Assembly (NCBI RefSeq): GCF_026248825.1
Contig: NZ_CP110973.1
Location: 6,221,501-6,285,500 of the forward strand
Direction of reading: 5' to 3'
From: Larkinella insperata
GTDB taxonomy: Bacteria; Bacteroidota; Bacteroidia; Cytophagales; Spirosomataceae
Length of the DNA: 64,000 bases
The notes beneath the pieces are model-generated. The model ran no database searches and was not told the DNA's origin. It saw only the letters and a list, made by a program, of their open reading frames with translations. A program made the position numbers and the translations under genes. Each line of letters begins with the position of its first letter. Position 1 is the first letter of the stretch. Positions 50,995 to 59,883 of the stretch are shown in pieces.

Positions 50995-53900
50995 TCATCC
51001 TAACGCATTCAGGTGTTTCTGGAAGATGGCTTCGTATTTCTTCGCCAGAGCCTCCTGCTTTGTTTCCCGGAACGCATTCACAATGGTTTGCAGGTTATAC
51101 ATATCGAAGTTGGCGTCGTTGCCGCCCCCACCGGTTTGTTTGATGTAAGTCAGGCTCTGGTCGGCCCGCGTCGCAATCACATCAGCCATTTCCTGAGCGG
51201 TTTTAACGTCACCGACGGTCAGCAGAATCTGAATGTAATTGGTCGAAATCTGGTCGTACGGAATGCTCTTGTCCGGAATTACCTCCAACGAACGGTGCAG
51301 TGCTTCCTTCGCCTGGGCGTTTTTACCCTCCCGCATCAACTGATCGGCCAGCCGCAGGAACGCAATCCGGGCCGACACCACCGGCGAGCCGCGGTACGTA
51401 TCATCGTAGTACGAATTGGGGTTGTTCATTTCCCGCCAGAAGGTTTTCGTCATCATGGTTTTGTACATGACATCCGTATTCACAAAGCCGTCTGACGCCC
51501 CCGGAACCTGCACCGGCAGCAACCGGTAGGCGTATCCTTCCAGTTGCATGTGATCTTTCAGGTTCAGGTAGTTCGACTGCCCCAGCGTGGTCGAGAAGTA
51601 AACGGGCCGCTGCCAGTTGTTGGTCGCGATGATATCCAGCATGATCAGGTCGGGCTTGTAAATATCCTGCTTGCCGAAATTCCAGACCAGCGTGTCTTTC
51701 AGCATCGGCTGAAACTTGGGCGATACAAAACCCTGCTTCTGCACAGCCGCTTTATCAACGGGCAGGAAGAAGGTCGTCGACGGCAGAATGTTGGTCATTT
51801 CGCCGGTCGTCAGCGGTACCTGGATAGCCGGATTATTCTGTTTGATCAGCCCGATGTATTCTTTTAGATTGATACCGTTCTTCACGGCCGGGATTTCGTA
51901 GAACGGAATCACGTCGTTTTTGCCCTTGTTGAACTGGGCAAACTCCAGCGAAATGGGCAGCGCTTCCGACTCGTACGTCTTGCGCTTCATTTGCTGAATG
52001 TACCATTCCGTTCCGAGCAGACTCAGGTTACACACCCGTACGTCGGTCCGGAAGCCTTCCACTTCCTGGACATACCACAACGGGAACGTATCGTTGTCAC
52101 CGCCGACAAACAGGATGGCGTTCGGGGCGCAGGAATTCAGCAGGTTTTTGGCAAAATCAACGGAATGGTAGCGGTTGGAGCGGTCGTGGTTGTCCCAGCT
52201 CTTGGCTCCCATCATCACCGGCACCAGCAGACACAACCCGGACACCAGCCCGACGCGCAGCTTCTCGTTTTTCAAATACGCGGATACGCCATCGATCAGT
52301 GCCACGACCCCGAGCCCAATCCAGATCGCGAAGAAGTAGAACGACCCAACGTAGATGTAATCCCGTTCGCGGGGTTCGGAGGGCGGGGAATTCAGGAAGA
52401 TTTGCAGGGCAATACCGGTGAAGAAAAATAGCAGCCCGACAATCAGCAGGTCCCTCGAGCGCCGGAAATACTGAATAACGATCCCAAACAAGCCCAGCAG
52501 GAACGGCAGCATGTAGAAATTATCGCGCGCCTTGTTGTTTTTAATCAGATCCGGAACGCCCTGATCACTCGTCCAGGGCAGCAGGTAACCGGAGCCTTCC
52601 TGATCGCCCGCCCGCCCGGCAAAATTCCACATCAGATACCGCCAGTACATATGACCCAGCTGATACTGGAAGAAAAACTGCAGGTTGTCGCCCATGGTCA
52701 CTTTCCGCGTGGGTTGCCCCGACTGATCGAGCGGAATGTTCAGCATCTGCGAATAAAGCTGCGGGTGGCCGGGCTGGTTGCTGTAAATCCGGGGAAACAG
52801 CATTTGCTTATCGCTGTCGTAGACGTACTCCGGCATGTAGTCGAATACTACATATTTGCCATCGCGTTTCTCGTACTGCGGAGACCCTTTTTTCTGATCG
52901 ACGGGCCGGGAAAAGAACAGCGGACCGTAAGACAGCGAGCGGCTGCCGTATTGTTCGCGTTTCAGGTACGACACAAAATTGATTACATCGCTCGGGTTGT
53001 TTTCGTTGATCGGTGTGTTGAAATCCGACCGGATCAGGACCTGAATGTACGATGCGTACCCGATCAGCACGAACGCCAGCCCCAGCAGGGCGGTATTCAG
53101 CACCGGGCTGTTTTTGCGGGCCGACCAGATGATTCCGTAGATCAGCGCGCCAAGAAAAATAGCTGCGAAGATGTAAATCCCCGTTGTGTAGGGCATCCCG
53201 AGGTTATTCACAAAAAACCGTTCGACGGCGAAAGCGGCCGATGGCAAGCCCGGAATAATACCCGAGTTAATGATACCCAGAATAACCATCCCGACACCGA
53301 AAGCGGCCACACCGCCCCAGAGCGACACCTTCTGCGTTTTCTTGAAGTAGTAGATCAGGGCCATCGCGGGCAGCGTCACCAGGTTCAGCAAGTGAACGCC
53401 GATGGAAAGACCGATCAGGTAGGCGATGAAAATCAGCCAGCGATTACCGGCAGCTTCATCTTCGATCAGCTCCCAGCGGAATGCCGCCCAAACCACAATG
53501 GCCGTAAAAAACGACGACATTCCGTATACCTCGGCTTCAACCGCCGAGAACCAGAACGTGTCCGAAAATGTATACGACAGCGCGCCCACGGCACCCGCGC
53601 CCAGCACGGTCCAGGTTTCGGTCTGCGTCAGCTCTCCAAACTGTTTGTTGAGCAGTTTGCGGGCCAGCATGGTAATGGTCCAGAACAGAAACAGGATGGA
53701 AAAGGCACTCGCCAGCACCGACATGATATTCACCCAGTAGGCCACCTGGGTGACGTCGCCCAGCGCCAGCAGGGAGAAAAGCCGCCCCAGAAGCAGGAAG
53801 AACGGCGCTCCCGGCGGGTGGGGCACCTGAAGTTTATACGCACAGGCAATGAATTCACCACAATCCCAGAAGCTGGCTGTCCGCTCAACCGTTGCCGTGT

Positions 53901-54027
53901 ACGTAAACAAGGCAATAGCAAAAAGCACCCACCCAACGATGTTGTTCAGGCGTTTATACGAAGACTGAGACGCTGGTAAGGGCGTCCCGGAAATAACGTT
54001 GGATTCCGTTCCTTTGAAGGTTTGCAT
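50995..54027 (-). CDS. DUF2723 membrane glycosyltransferase (protein O-mannosyltransferase-like)
   Basis: A 1010-residue protein with a multi-helix membrane half (residues about 25-600) and a soluble C-terminal half. The family motif TASFWDCGEFIACAYKLQVP (near 50-69) contains the acidic pair, followed by HPPGAPFFLLLGRLF. DUF2723 proteins are common in Bacteroidota and have the GT-C fold; some are assigned to the GT117 family of protein O-glycosyltransferases. The C-terminal region has helical repeats (AKEALHRSLEVIP) resembling TPRs. It probably glycosylates exported proteins in the periplasm. Confidence 0.92.
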   Translation of the reverse strand: MQTFKGTESNVISGTPLPASQSSYKRLNNIVGWVLFAIALFTYTATVERTASFWDCGEFIACAYKLQVPHPPGAPFFLLLGRLFSLLALGDVTQVAYWVNIMSVLASAFSILFLFWTITMLARKLLNKQFGELTQTETWTVLGAGAVGALSYTFSDTFWFSAVEAEVYGMSSFFTAIVVWAAFRWELIEDEAAGNRWLIFIAYLIGLSIGVHLLNLVTLPAMALIYYFKKTQKVSLWGGVAAFGVGMVILGIINSGIIPGLPSAAFAVERFFVNNLGMPYTTGIYIFAAIFLGALIYGIIWSARKNSPVLNTALLGLAFVLIGYASYIQVLIRSDFNTPINENNPSDVINFVSYLKREQYGSRSLSYGPLFFSRPVDQKKGSPQYEKRDGKYVVFDYMPEYVYDSDKQMLFPRIYSNQPGHPQLYSQMLNIPLDQSGQPTRKVTMGDNLQFFFQYQLGHMYWRYLMWNFAGRAGDQEGSGYLLPWTSDQGVPDLIKNNKARDNFYMLPFLLGLFGIVIQYFRRSRDLLIVGLLFFFTGIALQIFLNSPPSEPRERDYIYVGSFYFFAIWIGLGVVALIDGVSAYLKNEKLRVGLVSGLCLLVPVMMGAKSWDNHDRSNRYHSVDFAKNLLNSCAPNAILFVGGDNDTFPLWYVQEVEGFRTDVRVCNLSLLGTEWYIQQMKRKTYESEALPISLEFAQFNKGKNDVIPFYEIPAVKNGINLKEYIGLIKQNNPAIQVPLTTGEMTNILPSTTFFLPVDKAAVQKQGFVSPKFQPMLKDTLVWNFGKQDIYKPDLIMLDIIATNNWQRPVYFSTTLGQSNYLNLKDHMQLEGYAYRLLPVQVPGASDGFVNTDVMYKTMMTKTFWREMNNPNSYYDDTYRGSPVVSARIAFLRLADQLMREGKNAQAKEALHRSLEVIPDKSIPYDQISTNYIQILLTVGDVKTAQEMADVIATRADQSLTYIKQTGGGGNDANFDMYNLQTIVNAFRETKQEALAKKYEAIFQKHLNALG

Positions 54028-54059
54028 TGGGTAACAGCCTTAAGCCGAAATAATTTCTC

Positions 54060-54067
54060 CAAAATTA
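54060..54067 (-). promoter_or_regulatory. candidate -7 element of the DUF2723 gene
   Basis: TAATTTTG on the minus strand matches TAnnTTTG and lies 33 bases upstream of the start codon. No -33 TTTG is visible at the usual distance. Confidence 0.3.
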
Positions 54068-54149
54068 CGAAAATAAACCCCGCTTAACGCCGGTTTTTGT
54101 CGTTAAAGTTTGTTAAAGCGGCCTGAAGAGCTTCGGAAACGCACTAAAA

Positions 54150-54246
54150 AAGGGTTGTTTTGCGGAGTTGAGCGGAGTAGATCAGAGGTAAGCAGAGGCT
54201 CCGCTTCACTCCTTTTATCTCCGCTCAACTCCGCAAAACAACCCTT
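54150..54246. repeat. large hairpin repeat (CTCCGCTTAACTCCGC family)
   Basis: Perfect 28-base arms (54150-54177 and 54219-54246) flank a 41-base centre with a further motif copy (CTCCGCTTCACTCC near 54200). The right arm matches 28921-28950 at most positions. The element lies between the M3 peptidase and DUF2723 genes. CCCCGCTTAACGCC at 54077-54090 looks like another degenerate core. Confidence 0.8.
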
Positions 54247-54267
54247 CAGGCTATCTCAATTAGCTCC

Positions 54268-56397
54268 TCAAAGCGTTAATCCGCTCCGGCGCAGCATCGC
54301 CTGGGGAGACGGCTCACGGCCCCGAAACTTCTTGTAAAGCTCCATCGGTTTTTCCGTACCGCCTTTTTCCAGCACGTTCTTGCGGAATTTATCAGCGGCC
54401 TCGCGGTTTGAAAGTCCTTTCTCCCTGAAGAATTCGAATGCATCGGCATCCAGCACTTCCGACCATTTGTAACTGTAATAACCCGCCGAGTAACCACCCG
54501 CGAAGATGTGCGAGAACGCCGGGCTAAACGCCGTACCGGGTACTCGCGGGAACAGGTTCACCAGCGAATCCACGTGCGACTCTACCTGCTCAACCGTCTC
54601 TCCTTTGGGCGCGTTGCCGTGCCAGTACATATCCACCAGACCGTACCGCAGCTGCGTCAGGTTTGCCATTCCGGCCATGAAATTTTGGCTGGCGCGGATT
54701 TTTTCGATCAAGTCGTTTGGAATCACTTCGCCCGTCTCGTAGTGCTTGGCAAACAGTTTCAGGGCTTCCGGGTCGTAGCACCAGTTTTCCATCACTTGCG
54801 AGGGCAGCTCTACAAAATCACGGTATACGCTCGTGCCCGACAGGCTTTCGTATTTGCCGTTGGCCAGGATGCCGTGCAGACCGTGTCCAAATTCGTGGAA
54901 GAGCGTGGTTACTTCGTTGAACGTCAGCAGCGACGGCTTCGTTTCCGTCGGGCGCGTGAAGTTGCAGACATTGACCACGTGCGGACGAACATTCACGCCG
55001 TTTTCCATTTTCTGGCCCTGAATGTCATTCATCCAGGCCCCGCTGCGCTTGCCTTCCCGCGGGAAGTAATCTCCGTAAAAAACCGCCAGAAATTTACCGT
55101 CCTGATCGAACACATCGTAGGTTTTCACCTCCGGATTGTAAACGGGAATGTCTTTCCGTTCTTTGAAGGTCAGCCCGTAGAGTTTGTTGGCAATCGTGAA
55201 AACGCCCTCGATTACGTTTTCCAGCTTGAAATACGGTTTCAGGATTTCGTCGTCCAGGGCGTATTTTTCTTTTTTTAGTTTTTCGGAATAGTACCCAAAA
55301 TCCCAGCGCTCAAGTCGTTCGTCTTTGAAGCCGTTTTCTTTGGCGTACCGGGTCAGTTCGGCCAGCTGCTTTTCGGCAACGGGTTTGGCGTAGCCCGCGA
55401 GCTCACTTAAAAATTGCTTCACCTTCTCCGGCGAACCGGCCATGCTTTCTTCCAGAATGAAGTCGGCGTGGGTTTTATAGCCCAGCAGTTTGGCGCGGTC
55501 GTAGCGCAGTTGCACCATTCTGCCGATCAGTTGCTGGTTGTCGTTTTTATCGCTGTGGAAACCGCGCGAGTTGTACGCGATGAAGAGCTTTTTCCGCAGG
55601 TCACGGTTGTCGGCATAGGTCATAAACGGCTGGTAGCTCGGGGCTTGCAGCGTAAATACCCAGCCGGTTTTGCCTTTTTGCTTGGCCGTGGCTTTGGCGG
55701 CTTCCCGGGCAAATTCCGGCAGACCAGCCAGATCTTTTTCGTCCGTAATTTCCAGCGTGTATTCGTTCGTCTCGTTCAGCACGTTCTCGCCAAACTGCAA
55801 CGACGCCTGCGACAGTTCCTTGTTGATGGTCCGGAATTTCTCTTTGTCGGCGGCTTTCAGATTCGCCCCGTTGCGGGCAAAGCTCTTGTATGTTTTTTCG
55901 AGCAGCATCCGGTCTTCACCGTCCAGTTTCAATTTGGCCCGCTGGTCGTAGACGGTTTTGATGCGCTTGAAAAGCTGTTCATTCAGCGTAATGTCGTTGC
56001 CGTATTCCGTCAGCAAAGGCGACGCTTCCCGGACGATTTTCTGCAACTCGGGGCTGGTTTCGGCACCGTTGAGGTTAAACATCACCGACGACACCCGGCT
56101 CACCATCTGTCCGGCGCGTTCGAGGGCCACAACGGTATTTTCAAACGTGGGCGCAGCTGAATTGGTAGCGATGGCATCAATTTCCTGACGGCCCATCGTC
56201 ATGGCTTCTTTCAGAGCCGGCAGGTAATACTCATTCTTAATCTGGTCAAAAGGCACCGTTTCGTGCGGTGTCTTGAACGGTTGCAATAACGGATTAACAC
56301 TCATTTTTGCTTTTTCTGGAGAGGGCTGGGCGTGTAGCGCCGGGCTTAGAGCCGCCAGCAGCACAGCCGTGTGGGTCATTTGTCGAAGTGTAAACAT
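54268..56397 (-). CDS. M3-family metallopeptidase (oligopeptidase, Dcp/OpdA-like), exported
   Basis: A 709-residue zinc peptidase with a signal-like N-terminus (MTHTAVLLAALSPALHAQ) from Met7. The zinc site is TTLFHEFGHGLHG near 497-509 (HExxH). The third ligand is probably the Glu in the following helix (SQVMENWCYD). The Dcp/PepF-type substrate segments SAGYYSYKWSEVLDADAFE and FREKGL are near 640-665. The family cleaves short peptides; here it would be periplasmic. ATG 56397 is the first start, and Met7 (56379) is an alternative that keeps the signal. Confidence 0.92.
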   Translation of the reverse strand: MFTLRQMTHTAVLLAALSPALHAQPSPEKAKMSVNPLLQPFKTPHETVPFDQIKNEYYLPALKEAMTMGRQEIDAIATNSAAPTFENTVVALERAGQMVSRVSSVMFNLNGAETSPELQKIVREASPLLTEYGNDITLNEQLFKRIKTVYDQRAKLKLDGEDRMLLEKTYKSFARNGANLKAADKEKFRTINKELSQASLQFGENVLNETNEYTLEITDEKDLAGLPEFAREAAKATAKQKGKTGWVFTLQAPSYQPFMTYADNRDLRKKLFIAYNSRGFHSDKNDNQQLIGRMVQLRYDRAKLLGYKTHADFILEESMAGSPEKVKQFLSELAGYAKPVAEKQLAELTRYAKENGFKDERLERWDFGYYSEKLKKEKYALDDEILKPYFKLENVIEGVFTIANKLYGLTFKERKDIPVYNPEVKTYDVFDQDGKFLAVFYGDYFPREGKRSGAWMNDIQGQKMENGVNVRPHVVNVCNFTRPTETKPSLLTFNEVTTLFHEFGHGLHGILANGKYESLSGTSVYRDFVELPSQVMENWCYDPEALKLFAKHYETGEVIPNDLIEKIRASQNFMAGMANLTQLRYGLVDMYWHGNAPKGETVEQVESHVDSLVNLFPRVPGTAFSPAFSHIFAGGYSAGYYSYKWSEVLDADAFEFFREKGLSNREAADKFRKNVLEKGGTEKPMELYKKFRGREPSPQAMLRRSGLTL

Positions 56398-56429
56398 TTT
56401 AGTTTGCTCATAGGGTTTCCCGCAGTTTA

Positions 56430-56437
56430 CAAAAATA
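56430..56437 (-). promoter_or_regulatory. candidate -7 element of the M3 peptidase gene
   Basis: TATTTTTG on the minus strand fits TAnnTTTG and lies 33 bases upstream of the start codon. A -33 element is not evident. The rest of the 254-base divergent spacer 56398-56651 shows no other clear signal. Confidence 0.3.
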
Positions 56438-56651
56438 AGAGAAAATGCAGAAACCCGCTTCCGATGGGTGGAAATTAGGCCAGGCTACTGGCAATCAGTT
56501 TTTCAGCCTTTACCGAACACATCCCGTCGTTCAACGTTTAGGTTTTCTGGTACGACCCGACACCCCACCATGAACGGAACGTTAAATCAAACACCGTCGT
56601 AGAGGAGTCCGCCGGGATGCTGTATCTTGCGCGTAATTTTTACTGATTCCC

Positions 56652-58382
56652 ATGCACACCGATTTTTCGCCCCCACTGACCCGCGCCCAGGAGTCCCGCC
56701 TGGCCATCGAACGGCTTTACATCACCATGCGTCACCTGTTCAACCGGGGGTTTTACAAACCGTCGGGCGTATCGGGCGAAGAAATCCGGCAGGCGCTGCT
56801 GACGCTCCGGCCCGAAATTTACGGCTCGGTCAACGATCCGCAGCGGGTTGAACTCGACGGCCTGGTTTACGTCATGGACCGCCTGCCGAAAGGCATCGAA
56901 GCCTGCCGGGTCATTACGCTGGTATCGCGCGAAGGGTTTGAGCATTCGCGGTTTCCGGTGCTGGTGCCCGCCAAACGCCGTCGGAACTGTTACCGGGTCG
57001 ATCAGGAACAAATGGTGATTGAAGTCACAAATGGCCGCTCCGAGATTTACGACATCCTGACGCACCTGACGTTTATGTTCATGGAAGCCGACAAAATCCG
57101 GCAAAACGTTTTTCTGGAACGCGGCAACAAACTCCGGGAATGGGAAAAGCTCGAAGCCATCATCCAGTCGGGCGGCACGGTGAAGGAAGAGGAACGCGAA
57201 CTGGCCCTGATGTACCTGAGTTCGATTCTGGGCCGGACGTTCGAGGAAACCCAGCAGGCTTTCTACCGGTTTGCCGAAAACGCGGGCACCAACAGCGGTC
57301 TGTTCCAGATCGTGTACGGATTGGGCCGGACGTCGGTGCGGGAAATTCAGGAGAAGAACGTCGACCGCGAAATCAATTTCACCCCGATGCTGCGCGATCG
57401 TGTCGGGCAGCACCTGTACGGCGAACGGTGGGCCAACCGAATCAAGCAGTTTATTCTGGAAAACGGCTGGCAATCCCGCCCCATTCACATCATCAGCGCC
57501 AACCCGCACAGCGTCGTCAACTGCCTCTACGCTCCGGCGGCCCTGTCCGAATCCACCTCCTGGGACAACCTGTTTGACCTGGCCTACAAACTCAGCCAGC
57601 CCGCTCAGCAGGAACTCCGCCAGCAGGTTACCGACTACTCCAGCGCCCACGGCTTGCACGAACTGGAGGACCCGGGCGGCACCAACCTGCTCGTCCAGCT
57701 GATCGACACGGCCCGGCTCGACGCCAAACACCTGTCGAAAGAATTGGCGCACGATCCGAAACTCATCAAATCCACCCAGCCGCTTCTGCTGGTGATGGAC
57801 TATGCCTTTGGCGAACAGGCCTTCGAAACCATGGACGAACTGCTGAAGCCCTACGACGGCGACAACCCCTACGCGCTGAATGTGGCCTCCATCTCGATCA
57901 TGGGCAAAGCCGGTATCCTGACCGGCGATAAAGGCGACCTGATGATCCCAAATTCGCATATTTTTGAAGGCACGGCCGACAATTACCCGCTGGACAACGA
58001 CTTCACCAAAGCCGATTTTGACGGTTTCGGCATCGATGTTTACGAAGGAGCCATGATTACGGTGCTGGGAACGTCCCTCCAGAACAAAGACATTCTGTCG
58101 TATTTCAAAAACTCCTCCTGGAACGCCGTAGGGCTGGAAATGGAAGGTGCGCATTACCAGAAAGCCATCCAGTCGCACGCCAAAATCCGGGGCAGCGTCC
58201 AGCCCGACATCAAGATCCGGTATGCCTATTATGCCTCCGACAATCCGCTGCTCACCGGCGCGACGCTGGCATCCGGTAGTCTGGGTACGCTGGGCGTAAA
58301 ACCGACATACCTGATCACGTTAAAGTGTCTGGAAAAGATTCTGGGAAAAAGCGGAGAGACGCCCCCAAGCCCGCCCTCCTGA
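56652..58382 (+). CDS. conserved protein of unknown function with nucleoside-phosphorylase-like C-terminal region
   Basis: A 576-residue cytoplasmic protein without membrane segments. It looks like a Bacteroidota-type conserved protein that I believe is annotated as DUF6909; that recollection is not checked. The first 260 residues are helical and contain MDRLPKGIEACRVITLVSREGF near 72 and FMEADKIRQNVFLERG near 140. From about 430 the sequence has GDLMIPNSHIFEGT, GTSLQNKD and VGLEMEGAHYQKA (near 495), reminiscent of the nucleoside-binding EMES/EMEG motif of purine/uridine phosphorylases. A nucleotide- or nucleoside-related enzyme is a guess from this motif alone. Confidence 0.75.
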   Translation: MHTDFSPPLTRAQESRLAIERLYITMRHLFNRGFYKPSGVSGEEIRQALLTLRPEIYGSVNDPQRVELDGLVYVMDRLPKGIEACRVITLVSREGFEHSRFPVLVPAKRRRNCYRVDQEQMVIEVTNGRSEIYDILTHLTFMFMEADKIRQNVFLERGNKLREWEKLEAIIQSGGTVKEEERELALMYLSSILGRTFEETQQAFYRFAENAGTNSGLFQIVYGLGRTSVREIQEKNVDREINFTPMLRDRVGQHLYGERWANRIKQFILENGWQSRPIHIISANPHSVVNCLYAPAALSESTSWDNLFDLAYKLSQPAQQELRQQVTDYSSAHGLHELEDPGGTNLLVQLIDTARLDAKHLSKELAHDPKLIKSTQPLLLVMDYAFGEQAFETMDELLKPYDGDNPYALNVASISIMGKAGILTGDKGDLMIPNSHIFEGTADNYPLDNDFTKADFDGFGIDVYEGAMITVLGTSLQNKDILSYFKNSSWNAVGLEMEGAHYQKAIQSHAKIRGSVQPDIKIRYAYYASDNPLLTGATLASGSLGTLGVKPTYLITLKCLEKILGKSGETPPSPPS

Positions 58383-58494
58383 ACCCCTGCACGGCCTTCG
58401 TCATAGCTCGTTTGAACGCTTCCGTGCAGCCCGGTTTTGGCCCAACTTATTTTCTCACAAATACTTCTATCTTAGCGGAAATAAACCTGAAACG

Positions 58495-58521
58495 GTCCCG
58501 CTTTCGTGCGGAAAGCGGGAC
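58495..58521 (+). other. stable hairpin in the leader of the lipase gene
   Basis: A perfect 11-base GC-rich stem (GTCCCGCTTTC with GAAAGCGGGAC) and 5-base loop lie 31 bases before the lipase start. There is no T run, so it may be an untranslated-region structure or a terminator for the gene upstream. Confidence 0.5.
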
Positions 58522-58551
58522 GCCTTCGGAGCTTGTTAACAACCAAATCAG

Positions 58552-59655
58552 ATGACAACAAACCGGATTTGTTTATGGGCTTTCTCGATGGCCCTTCTGC
58601 TCGCCAGCCAAGCGTTTTGTCAGTCTTTAAAACCCGGTTTTGATAAGGCAGAATACCAGCAACTGATGTACGTATCGGCCCGGACGGGGGCCATAGCGCC
58701 CACTTATTATGGCGATATTCCCGAACCCAAACACTTCAAACGGGTGTATCGCTCGTCCGTTATGGGCCTTGACAACCTCTGGGATTTGTGGACCGACAAC
58801 CAAACCACCGCCGTTATCAGCATCCGGGGCACAACGGACAAACCGGAGAGCTGGATTGGGAACTTCTACGCGGCCATGGTTCCAGCAAAGGGCGAGTTGA
58901 AGCTGACGGAAAAGGACGTGTTCAAGTACGAACTGGCCGCCAACCCGAAAGCCGCCGTACACGTGGGCTGGTTGCTCGGAACGGCGTATTTATCCAAAGA
59001 CATTCTTCCCAAAATTGATTCCTGCTACAAAGCCGGCATCAGAAACATGCTTATTGTTGGCCACAGCCAGGGCGGTGCGATCAGTTTTTTACTGACCTCC
59101 CACCTGTACAATTTACAGAAACAGAAGGTAATTCCGGCCGATATACGTTTCAAAACGTACTGCAGCGCGGGGCCTAAACCGGGCAATCTGTACTATGCCT
59201 ACGAGTATGAAGCCATGACGCAGAATGGCTGGGCGTTCAACGTGGTCAACTCGGCCGACTGGGTCCCCCAAACACCCATGTCCATCCAGACGATGAACGA
59301 TTACAACGATACCAATCCGTTCGTTAATGCGAAGGCTATTATTAAAAAGCAGAAATTCTGGCAGCGAATTGCCCTGAATCACGTCTTTAACAAACTGAAT
59401 CGCCCCACCCGCAAGGCTCAGAAGAACTACGAAAAATACCTGGGGAAGATGACATCCGGTATTGTCCGGAAAAGCCTCAAAGATTTCGTACCGCCTGATT
59501 ATTACCGCAGTAATGATTACGTCAGAACCGGCGCGACCGTCGTCCTGCTGGCCGATGCAGCGTACTTCGGCCTCTTTCCCGACGACCCCAAGACCGTTTT
59601 TGTTCATCACTTTCACAAACCTTATTTGTACCTGCTGGACAAGCTGAGCCCGTAA
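58552..59655 (+). CDS. exported lipase (class 3-like alpha/beta hydrolase)
   Basis: A 367-residue protein with signal peptide (LLLASQAFCQ). The lipase nucleophile is in VGHSQGGA (Ser near 172). Early strands with AVISIRGTTDKPESW fit class 3 lipases, whose oxyanion region precedes the serine. An acidic residue is available in VNSADWVPQ (near 238), and a His in NHVFNKL or later. It likely hydrolyses lipid esters in the periplasm or outside the cell. Both sides hold unrelated housekeeping genes. Confidence 0.88.
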   Translation: MTTNRICLWAFSMALLLASQAFCQSLKPGFDKAEYQQLMYVSARTGAIAPTYYGDIPEPKHFKRVYRSSVMGLDNLWDLWTDNQTTAVISIRGTTDKPESWIGNFYAAMVPAKGELKLTEKDVFKYELAANPKAAVHVGWLLGTAYLSKDILPKIDSCYKAGIRNMLIVGHSQGGAISFLLTSHLYNLQKQKVIPADIRFKTYCSAGPKPGNLYYAYEYEAMTQNGWAFNVVNSADWVPQTPMSIQTMNDYNDTNPFVNAKAIIKKQKFWQRIALNHVFNKLNRPTRKAQKNYEKYLGKMTSGIVRKSLKDFVPPDYYRSNDYVRTGATVVLLADAAYFGLFPDDPKTVFVHHFHKPYLYLLDKLSP

Positions 59656-59709
59656 AACGGACGCTTAAAGCAGCATCAACGGATCGTACCCATTTGGCCG
59701 TCAAACGTT

Positions 59710-59748
59710 GCAACCGACCGTTACTGAAAACCCCGAACGGACGGTTGC
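59710..59748 (+). terminator. probable terminator after the lipase gene
   Basis: 13-base arms (59710-59722 with 59736-59748, one mismatch) and a 13-base loop, followed by TTAATTT. It lies in the 228-base spacer before mqo. Confidence 0.55.
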
Positions 59749-59883
59749 TTAATTTACCGTTTCCACAAATCCGCGAACTTCTTTGATTTATCGAAGACTT
59801 TGCCATCTATACTAATTTTTTGGAACAACTTTACACTGGATTTTGTAATTTTTCCAAGAAATAACCATTGCCAACGTCTTCCC

